DNA of 49,894 nt from RFPW01 sp040401595 (GTDB lineage Bacteria > Pseudomonadota > Gammaproteobacteria > Burkholderiales > Burkholderiaceae_E): contig JBBAOE010000023.1 in NCBI GenBank assembly GCA_040401595.1, positions 1-49,894 of the forward strand. The letters are read 5' to 3'. The position numbers were made by a program, and so were the translations under genes. Positions 28,526 through 35,401 of the stretch are shown here, one piece after another; position 1 is the first letter of the stretch, and each line of letters opens with the position of its first letter. The notes beneath the pieces were generated by a model. That model saw only the letters and a program-made list of their open reading frames with translations. It was not told the origin of the DNA and searched no databases.

Positions 28526-29527
28526 TCAGGAAGGTCTCGTCGGGGCTGTCGACATCAGTCGGAGGGGTTTGATCATGCCGGCGTGCGGGACTGCGAGTCC
28601 AAGCAAGCGGTCGCCCCCATAAATCCGCAACCGCGCGATTGTCGTTGATTCAGATTGCAATGGCATGTCGACGGGCATCGGAACCAACTGGCCGTGACAA
28701 AAGCGTTGTGCAGCCATCGTATCCAGATCGATGCGCCGGATTGAGCCCAGGAGCGAATCCACCGGAGCCAGGCAGGCGCGCCGCTCACTGCGCCCCGCCA
28801 GGGCTTCGAGCGCATCGAGGCTGACGGCCTGCTCGATGGACAAGTCGCCCACGCGCGTGCGCCGCAAACCCGCTAGATGTCCGCCACAGCCCAGTCGGCT
28901 TCCGAGGTCAGCCGCCAGGGTTCGAATGTACGTTCCTTTGGAACAATCCACCCGAATCCAAACGTCGCGAACCAAGGTTTCTGCATCGGGCCTCACCGGC
29001 AATCCCTGCAAGGGCCCGATCCGCAGGACGTCGAGCGAATGCACCCGCACTTCGCGCGACGGGACGTCGACCGCAATACCGGCGCGGGCGTATTCGTAAA
29101 GCGGACGTCCGTCTTTTTTAATCGCTGAATACGCCGGGGGTACCTGAATGATACGACCCACAAACTCGGCGCAGGCCTGTCGAATCTCGACCTCGTCCTG
29201 CGGTGCCGGCGCGATATCGAGCCATTGTCCTTCGGCGTCTGCGGTTGTCGTACTGATTCCCAGACGGATACAGGCTTCGTAGGTTTTGTCCGCAACCAGC
29301 AAATCATCCGAAAACTTAGTGGCTTCGCCCAGCAGAACGGGCAACAGGCCACTCGCCAGTGGATCGAGGGTGCCGCCGTGGCCAGCCTTCGCTGCACCGA
29401 TCAACCAGCGAGCCCGCCCGAGCGCCTGGGCCGAGGAGGGGCCGATCGGCTTGTCGAGCACGAGTACGCCATCGATCCGGTCACGTGCGGTCACTTTCAA
29501 GAATCTCGTGCTGGGCTCAATGAGCAT
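28526..29527 (-). CDS. truB: tRNA pseudouridine-55 synthase TruB
   Basis: TruB makes pseudouridine 55 in the T-loop of tRNAs. The catalytic motif GHGGTLDPLASGLLPV with its Asp, the preceding IDGVLVLDKPIGPSS, and PPAYSAIKKDGRPLYEYAR are all present, with a C-terminal PUA-like region ending in TAPTRPS. I chose ATG 29527 (MLIEPSTRF), which places 17 residues before the DGVLVLDKP block as in other TruB proteins; an upstream ATG at 29575 would extend it by 16 residues into rbfA. No clear ribosome-binding site separates the choices. It overlaps the rbfA end by 11 bases. Confidence 0.95.
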   Translation of the reverse strand: MLIEPSTRFLKVTARDRIDGVLVLDKPIGPSSAQALGRARWLIGAAKAGHGGTLDPLASGLLPVLLGEATKFSDDLLVADKTYEACIRLGISTTTADAEGQWLDIAPAPQDEVEIRQACAEFVGRIIQVPPAYSAIKKDGRPLYEYARAGIAVDVPSREVRVHSLDVLRIGPLQGLPVRPDAETLVRDVWIRVDCSKGTYIRTLAADLGSRLGCGGHLAGLRRTRVGDLSIEQAVSLDALEALAGRSERRACLAPVDSLLGSIRRIDLDTMAAQRFCHGQLVPMPVDMPLQSESTTIARLRIYGGDRLLGLAVPHAGMIKPLRLMSTAPTRPS

Positions 29528-29933
29528 CCGGGGGTGCTGCTTCATCGCGGCTTGCATGGCTCTGATTCGCTTCATCGATCAGACGCGACATCGCCACACC
29601 ACGTTCGACCGAGCGGTCGATGGTGAATCGCAATTCCGGCGACGTATGGATACGCAGGGCCCTGCCGACACGACCGCGCAAGAATGTGGCTGCGCGCTTC
29701 AGGCCTTCTTCCGTGCGGGCGATCGTTGGTTCATCACTTGGGAAAACGGTGAACCAGACGGTCGCGACCGCATAGTCAGGCGTCAGATCAACCCCGGTCA
29801 GCGTCACCAGACCGATCCGGGGGTCTTTGACCTCGCGCTGAATCTGCTCGGCCAGTTCCCGCTGCAACTGGTCGGCGACACGGATTCCGCGCCCGCCCGC
29901 CACCGGCCCTGACTTTGCCCGCGAAGCCATCAC
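29517..29933 (-). CDS. rbfA: ribosome-binding factor A
   Basis: RbfA assists 16S rRNA maturation in the 30S subunit, especially in the cold. The 138-residue protein has the KH-like fold signature: RVADQLQRELAEQIQREVKD, the DPRIGLVTLTGVDLTPD block, and LRIHTSPELRFTIDRSVERG. The C-terminal tail is charged and probably disordered. It sits between infB and truB, the standard order. ATG 29933 and ATG 29930 are both possible starts and differ by one residue. Confidence 0.95.
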   Translation of the reverse strand: MMASRAKSGPVAGGRGIRVADQLQRELAEQIQREVKDPRIGLVTLTGVDLTPDYAVATVWFTVFPSDEPTIARTEEGLKRAATFLRGRVGRALRIHTSPELRFTIDRSVERGVAMSRLIDEANQSHASRDEAAPPDAH

Positions 29934-29976
29934 ACCCTCCCATCGGCAATGAAGCCGGAGTCAACGCAATCGCCCG

Positions 29977-32900
29977 TCACAGGGTACGCGCGAACTCTTT
30001 GATCTCGAACACCTCGAGCTGGTCACCCACCTGAATGTCGTTCTGATTCTTGAGCATGAGGCCACATTCGAACGCTTCTTTGACTTCCCGAACGTCGTCC
30101 TTGAAGCGCTTGAGCGAATCGAGCTCTCCAGTCCACATGACCACACCGCTGCGCAGCAGGCGAACCCGTGCGTTTCGGCGAACGATCCCCTCGAGGACCA
30201 TACAACCGGCAATGTTGCCCACCTTGGAGACCGGGAATACCTGACGAATCTCGACCAGACCAATCGTCTCTTCGCGCTTCTCGGGAGCCAGCAATCCCGT
30301 CATCGCGGTCTTGACCTCGTCCACTGCGTCGTAGATCACGCCGTAGTAGCGGATGTCCACGCCCTGACCTTCGGCCACCTTGCGCGCCTGCACATCAGCC
30401 CGCACGTTAAAGCCGAGGATGACGGCCTTGGAAGCCAGCGCCAGGTTGACGTCGCTCTCCGTAATCGCACCGACCGCGGCATGGACGACCTGCACCTTGA
30501 CCTCGTCGGTCGAGAGCTTGAGCATCGCATGCACCAGCGCCTCTTGCGAGCCCTGGACATCGGACTTGATGATGAGCGGCAGCGTCTGTACGCCCTCGCC
30601 CAGTTGGTCGAACATGTTCTCGAGTTTCGCCGCCTGTTGCTTGGCGAGCTTGACGTCGCGGAACTTGCCTTGACGGAAAAGCGCGATTTCGCGGGCCTTG
30701 CGCTCGTCGGCCAGAACGATCACTTCTTCACCGGCCAAAGGCACTTCGGCCAAGCCCTGAATTTCAACGGGAATCGACGGGCCGGCTTCCTGAATCGGTT
30801 TGCCGTTCTCATCCAGCATCGCACGTACGCGACCGTAGGCAGAACCCGCCAGCACCACGTCGCCTCGACGCAGGGTACCGCTTTGCACCAGAACGGTTGC
30901 GACCGGTCCGCGGCCTTTATCCAGGCGCGCTTCGATCACCAGCCCCTTGGCAGGGGTTTCACGCGGCGCATGCAGCTCGAGCACCTCGGCCTGCAACAGC
31001 ACGTTTTCAAGAAGCGCATCGATGCCCTGACCCGTCTTGGCCGAGACCGGAACGAACGGCGAATCGCCACCGTACTCTTCCGGGACGACTTCGTGCCCGA
31101 CGAGCTCTTGCTTGAGACGCTCCGGATTGGCTTCCGCCTTATCGATCTTATTCATGGCCACTACGATCGGCACACCAGCGGCTTTCGCATGGTTGATCGC
31201 CTCAATCGTCTGTGGCATCACGCCATCATCAGCCGCCACCACGAGGATGACAATGTCTGTCGCCTTGGCACCGCGGGCCCGCATGGCCGTGAAGGCCTCG
31301 TGACCTGGGGTGTCCAGGAAGGTGATAACGCCGCGGGGGGTCTCGACGTGATACGCGCCGATATGCTGCGTGATGCCGCCAGCTTCCCCGGCAGCGACTT
31401 TGGCGCGTCGGATCGAGTCCAGCAGCGAGGTCTTGCCATGGTCAACGTGGCCCATGACGGTGACCACCGGAGGCCGCGGCATGTCGACCACATTAATCGC
31501 TACTGACGATTCTTCGAGGAAGGTTTCCGGATCATCGAGCTTGGCGGCAAGCGCCTTGTGACCCATTTCCTCAACCAGAATCATCGCGGTTTCCTGATCG
31601 AGCACCTGATTGATCGTGACCATCTGGCCCAATTTCATCAAGTGCTTGATCACTTCGGCCGCCTTCACTGACATCTTGTGGGCAAGGTCGGCGACGGTAA
31701 TGGTCTCGGCGATATGAATTTCCCGAACGATCTGCTCGGCCGGTGCGGCGGCGAGTTCGCTGCGCTGATCGCGGTCATTTCCGCGCCCACCGGAGCGCCC
31801 GCCACTACGCGGACCGCGCCACCCCGTCGTTGGGCCACCGGCCCCACGGGTTTTAAGCGCCTGTTTTTTCTTCGCATCCTCTTGCCAGCTGCTGGAGAGA
31901 TTCGCGGACTTGAGATCCTTGACATCTTTGACACCCTTCCCGCGCTCCTTGGCGTCGCCAGCGGCAGCGCCTGCCGGTTTGGCTGCCGGCTTGGTGAGCG
32001 TCACGGTTTTCTTCTCGCCCGATTCGGCAGCTGCCGCGCCCGGCGCTGCGACCGGGGGTGCAACCGGCGCGGGGGCTTCGACCTTCGCTGGAGCCCGCTT
32101 GGCGACTGTCGTCATCCGATTGATCGAAGCCACTTCGGCCTCGATCCGACGCCGAGCGTCAGCGCGCAGCTTGGCCTCTTCCTGCGCAAGCCTTGCCGCC
32201 TCGGTCGCTGCATTGGTCGCAGCCTGGGCGGCCGCTTCTGCCCGAGCCCGCACGGCAGCCGGAGCGGCAGCGCTCTTGGCATCGGCTGCAGCCTGGTCCT
32301 GCGCATCCACGACAGCACCCGCAACCCCATCCGTGGCGGTCGCAGGGACCGCTGGACCCGAGGCCGTCGATACCGCTTGCGCCTTCGCGCCATCAGCGGT
32401 CCGCTCCTCCAGGACCTGCTGCGCCTGCTGTGCCTGCAATTCGATCAAACGCTGGCGTTCGATCTGTGCTTCGGCTTCACGACGCGCAGCCTCAGCAGCT
32501 GCGGCGGCTTCGCGTTCACGCTCCAACTCAAGCGCCTGCTGCTTCGCCAACAGTTCAGCCGCCTGGTGCTCACGCGCAGCCTGCTCTTCCTGTTCGCGTC
32601 GGGCCTCAGCCTCTTGCTCGATCCGCTGCGCTTCAGCAGCAGCCGCTTCCGCAGCCGCGAGCGCCGCGGGGGATGCGCCCTCTTCGCGCTGCACGAAGGT
32701 GCGCTTCTTGCGCACCTCGACCTGAATGGTTCGGGCGCGTCCACTGGCATCAGCCTGCTTGATTTCGCTGGTCTGTTTGCGCGTGATCGTGATCTTCTTT
32801 TTAGCCTCGTCCTCGGGCCCACCGTGGGCACGGCGCAGCGCAGACAACAGCGCAGCCTTATCGGACTCGGTGAGATCATCTTGCGCAGACGCCTTGCGCA

Positions 32901-32985
32901 CGCCAGCCGAACGCAGCTGCTCGAGCAGCACGTCCGTTGGCATCTTCAATTCGGCAGCAAATTTCTCGACATTAATACTAGCCAT
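29977..32985 (-). CDS. infB: translation initiation factor IF-2
   Basis: IF-2 is the GTPase that delivers initiator tRNA to the 30S subunit. The 1002-residue protein starts with the IF2-N domain (MASINVEKFAAELKM). A very long Ala-, Glu- and Arg-rich region follows to about residue 400 (AEAAAAEAQRIEQEAEARRE type), then a second IF2-N module, the G domain with GHVDHGKTSLLD and DTPGHEAFTAMRARG, and the C-terminal domains ending LEVFEIKEFARTL. AAGGA precedes ATG 32985. Long antisense reading frames opposite the Ala-rich part are composition artefacts. Confidence 0.97.
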   Translation of the reverse strand: MASINVEKFAAELKMPTDVLLEQLRSAGVRKASAQDDLTESDKAALLSALRRAHGGPEDEAKKKITITRKQTSEIKQADASGRARTIQVEVRKKRTFVQREEGASPAALAAAEAAAAEAQRIEQEAEARREQEEQAAREHQAAELLAKQQALELEREREAAAAAEAARREAEAQIERQRLIELQAQQAQQVLEERTADGAKAQAVSTASGPAVPATATDGVAGAVVDAQDQAAADAKSAAAPAAVRARAEAAAQAATNAATEAARLAQEEAKLRADARRRIEAEVASINRMTTVAKRAPAKVEAPAPVAPPVAAPGAAAAESGEKKTVTLTKPAAKPAGAAAGDAKERGKGVKDVKDLKSANLSSSWQEDAKKKQALKTRGAGGPTTGWRGPRSGGRSGGRGNDRDQRSELAAAPAEQIVREIHIAETITVADLAHKMSVKAAEVIKHLMKLGQMVTINQVLDQETAMILVEEMGHKALAAKLDDPETFLEESSVAINVVDMPRPPVVTVMGHVDHGKTSLLDSIRRAKVAAGEAGGITQHIGAYHVETPRGVITFLDTPGHEAFTAMRARGAKATDIVILVVAADDGVMPQTIEAINHAKAAGVPIVVAMNKIDKAEANPERLKQELVGHEVVPEEYGGDSPFVPVSAKTGQGIDALLENVLLQAEVLELHAPRETPAKGLVIEARLDKGRGPVATVLVQSGTLRRGDVVLAGSAYGRVRAMLDENGKPIQEAGPSIPVEIQGLAEVPLAGEEVIVLADERKAREIALFRQGKFRDVKLAKQQAAKLENMFDQLGEGVQTLPLIIKSDVQGSQEALVHAMLKLSTDEVKVQVVHAAVGAITESDVNLALASKAVILGFNVRADVQARKVAEGQGVDIRYYGVIYDAVDEVKTAMTGLLAPEKREETIGLVEIRQVFPVSKVGNIAGCMVLEGIVRRNARVRLLRSGVVMWTGELDSLKRFKDDVREVKEAFECGLMLKNQNDIQVGDQLEVFEIKEFARTL

Positions 32986-33000
32986 TCCGTTCCTTAAGAC

Positions 33001-34554
33001 CTATGCGCCAGTGGTGGCGCTGGCGCCACCGGTGTGATCAGCAGATGAACCCGAAGCGGCCTGTGCGGCTGCGTTCTCTTCCTCGGCAAACCAATGGGCG
33101 CGTGCGCGCAGGATCAATTCACGTCCAGCCTGTTCTTCAATCTGGGTCGCTTCCATGAGTTCGTCGATGGCAAGCTCGGCCAGATCATCGCGGGTCTGAA
33201 TCCCGATGTCGGCCAGCTTGGCTGCGAGCTCACGGTCCATTCCCTCAAGCGAGAGCAGGTCTTCCGACAGATGCTCAATTTTCTCTTCAGTCGCGATTGC
33301 TCGGGTCACAAGAACATCACGTGCCCGGTTACGCAATTCGTTGACGGTGTCTTCGTCAAACGCTTCGATTTCGAGCATCTCCGCGATCGGCACATAGGCG
33401 ATCTCTTCGAGGCTGGTAAAGCCCTCATCGATGAGGATGTCAGCCACTTCCTGATCCACGTCCAAGCTCTCGATGAAGCGCTCACGCAAGGTCGAGCGCT
33501 CGCCCTCCTGCTTGGAGCGGCTCTCATCGGCCGTCATGATGTTGATTTGCCACCCGGTCAGTTCGCTGGCGAGCCGGACATTCCGACCGCCAGTCCCGAT
33601 CGCGAGCGCCAGATTGTCTTCGTCGACCACGACGTCCATGGCATGCTTTTCTTCGTCGACGACGATCGAACTGACATTGGCTGGCGCTAGCGCGCCGATG
33701 ACGAACTGGGCCGGATCTTCGCTCCACAGAACGATATCCACCCGTTCACCGGCCAGTTCTCCGGTCACCGCCTGAACGCGGGAGCCCCGGACCCCGACGC
33801 AGGTACCGATCGGGTCAACCCGTCGGTCATGCGCCAGAACTGCAATCTTGGCGCGAACGCCCGCATCGCGCGACGCCGCCTTGATCTCAAGCAGCCCCTG
33901 TTCGATCTCGGGCACCTCAAGGCGAAAGAGTTCCATGATGAATTCGGGCGCCGTACGGGACATAAAGAGTTGGGGTCCCCTACCCTCACGGTTGAGTCGG
34001 GAGACCCATCCGCGAACGCGATCACCAACGCGCAAATTCTCTTTGGGGATGGTGTTCTCGCGCAGCAGGCGCGCTTCGATCCGGCCGCTCTCGACGACGG
34101 CACCTTCGCGATCAACCCGCTTGACCGTGCCAGAAAACAGCATATCGCCGCGCTCGACGAAGTCATTGATGATCTGCTCGCGCTCGGCATCCCGAATTTT
34201 CTGCAGGATGACCTGCTTGGCCGCCTGGGCGCCGATCCGGCCAAACTCAGCTGGCTCGAGCTCTTCCTCGATGTAGTCGCCGACTTCGATTTCGGGCACC
34301 TGACTTCGCGCCTCCGTGACGATCATCTGGAGGTCGTGATCCTCAAGCTCGCCGTCGGGCACGACCAGCCAGCGCCGATAGGCCTCATGGTCTCCGGTCG
34401 CCCGATCGATCGTGACGCGAAGATCCACCTCGTCGTTGAATCGCTTCTTGGTGGCAGAGGCGAGCGCGCTTTCGAGAGCACCGAACACGATTTCGCGTTC
34501 CACATTTTTCTCGCGCGCCAGCGCGTCGACCATCATTAAAACTTCTCGGCTCAT
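33001..34554 (-). CDS. nusA: transcription termination/antitermination factor NusA
   Basis: NusA binds RNA polymerase and modulates pausing, termination and antitermination. The 517-residue protein has the N-terminal polymerase-binding domain (MSREVLMMVDALAREKNV), an S1 domain (GTVKRVDREGAVVE), KH1 and KH2 domains (GTCVGVRGSRVQAV and NLALAIGTGGRNVRLASEL), and two C-terminal acidic repeats (EGFTSLEEIAYVP and DIGIQTRDDLAEL). ATG 34554 overlaps the rimP stop codon as ATGA and has AGGAG upstream. It belongs to the rimP-nusA-infB operon. Confidence 0.97.
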   Translation of the reverse strand: MSREVLMMVDALAREKNVEREIVFGALESALASATKKRFNDEVDLRVTIDRATGDHEAYRRWLVVPDGELEDHDLQMIVTEARSQVPEIEVGDYIEEELEPAEFGRIGAQAAKQVILQKIRDAEREQIINDFVERGDMLFSGTVKRVDREGAVVESGRIEARLLRENTIPKENLRVGDRVRGWVSRLNREGRGPQLFMSRTAPEFIMELFRLEVPEIEQGLLEIKAASRDAGVRAKIAVLAHDRRVDPIGTCVGVRGSRVQAVTGELAGERVDIVLWSEDPAQFVIGALAPANVSSIVVDEEKHAMDVVVDEDNLALAIGTGGRNVRLASELTGWQINIMTADESRSKQEGERSTLRERFIESLDVDQEVADILIDEGFTSLEEIAYVPIAEMLEIEAFDEDTVNELRNRARDVLVTRAIATEEKIEHLSEDLLSLEGMDRELAAKLADIGIQTRDDLAELAIDELMEATQIEEQAGRELILRARAHWFAEEENAAAQAASGSSADHTGGASATTGA

Positions 34555-35225
34555 CGCCCTGTCACTCCTGAAAACTCAAACTGCGGCACCAGTCGCGCGC
34601 GCTCAATGTCATCCAATGCAAATTCCAATCGGTGGAGCGGCGGCGGCGCAGCCTTCGCTGCACCCGCAGATGTCCCAGCCTTAACTTCCGTCGCCTCCGT
34701 CGCGTCCTTCCCGTCCGTCGCACCCTTCCCGTCCTGACCGTCTCCTGCATCCTTCACGGCCTTGGCTGTCTTCGCTACCTTGGCGAGTCCAGCGGCCGCC
34801 TTGACGCGCGCAGTTCCCCGATTCCCTCGCGTGGGCGGAGGTGGAGCGTCGCTCCATTCCAACACCCACCGACCCGCCGGACCGACCTGCAATACACCCT
34901 GGAACTGCCTACGCCCCTCAATCGGGAGGCGCATGCGCAGTGCCACCTGCTGACCCGCGAAGCGTTCAAAATCAGCAGGCTTTTTCAGCGCCCGATCCAG
35001 CCCTGGAGAAGAGACTTCCAGTCGGGCGAAATCCACTCCTTCGACCTCCAGGACCCGGACCAGCTGACGGCTCGCCGCCTCACAATCGTCAATGGTCGGC
35101 CCCAAGGGCTGGCCAGGACGGTCGATAAAGACGCGCAGGAGCCCCCGAGCGACGAACTCAAGGTCGACGAGTTCATAGCCCAAGCCCGCGAGCGCCTGTT
35201 CAACGGTCAGCTGTAACGATGTCAA
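34551..35225 (-). CDS. rimP: ribosome maturation factor RimP with a low-complexity insertion
   Basis: RimP is needed for 30S subunit maturation. The conserved N-terminal half is clear: LGYELVDLEFVARGLLRVFID, then SPGLDRALKKPADFERFAGQ. The C-terminal SH3 domain is split by an extra segment of about 60 residues at roughly 133-195, rich in Gly, Lys, Ala, Asp and Thr, with the domain's closing strand (FALDDIERARLVPQF) after it. The protein has 224 residues against about 150 usually. The start appears to be TTG 35225, with no Shine-Dalgarno sequence; the frame closes at 35256 and offers no ATG or GTG. It overlaps nusA by ATGA. Confidence 0.9.
   Translation of the reverse strand: MTSLQLTVEQALAGLGYELVDLEFVARGLLRVFIDRPGQPLGPTIDDCEAASRQLVRVLEVEGVDFARLEVSSPGLDRALKKPADFERFAGQQVALRMRLPIEGRRQFQGVLQVGPAGRWVLEWSDAPPPPTRGNRGTARVKAAAGLAKVAKTAKAVKDAGDGQDGKGATDGKDATEATEVKAGTSAGAAKAAPPPLHRLEFALDDIERARLVPQFEFSGVTGR
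34699..34734. repeat. 18-bp direct repeat in the rimP insertion
   Basis: GTCGCGTCCTTCCCGTCC at 34699-34716 is followed by GTCGCACCCTTCCCGTCC at 34717-34734, differing at two positions. It lies inside the extra segment of RimP and suggests the insertion grew by local duplication in codon multiples. Confidence 0.75.
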
Positions 35226-35239
35226 GGAAACCCAAACAG

Positions 35240-35269
35240 AAAAAAAAATGGGCCGTTATCCAGCCCATT
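35240..35269 (-). terminator. Rho-independent terminator-like hairpin just upstream of rimP
   Basis: On the minus strand, AATGGGC (35269 side) pairs with GCCCATT across a 9-nt loop and runs directly into a tract of eight or more T (35248-35240). It ends 14 bases before the rimP TTG. It may terminate the scpB-rluB transcript or act as a leader attenuator of rimP-nusA-infB. Confidence 0.8.
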
Positions 35270-35299
35270 GCTTCTGGTGCGCCTGCAGCTGGAACGATC

Positions 35300-35315
35300 G
35301 GGTCAGGGCTGACCC
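35300..35315. promoter_or_regulatory. 7-bp inverted repeat upstream of rimP
   Basis: GGGTCAG and CTGACCC flank a two-base spacer. A spacer of 2 nt is too tight for an RNA hairpin but suits a dimeric DNA-binding protein. It lies between rluB and rimP in a region with a possible minus-strand -10 (TATACT, 35354-35349). The regulator is unknown. Confidence 0.4.
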
Positions 35316-35401
35316 AGAACGACGACCCAGAGCGGCGCGGATGTCAGAAGTATAACATCCATGCCACCTTATGGTAGAAGCGGACGGGTCCTGAGCCCGT
35401 T

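Noticed and set aside
31678..32997. 439-codon open frame on the plus strand opposite infB
   Set aside because: It is antisense to the Ala/Glu/Arg-rich part of IF-2. High GC and biased codons suppress stops, and the translation shows no domain.
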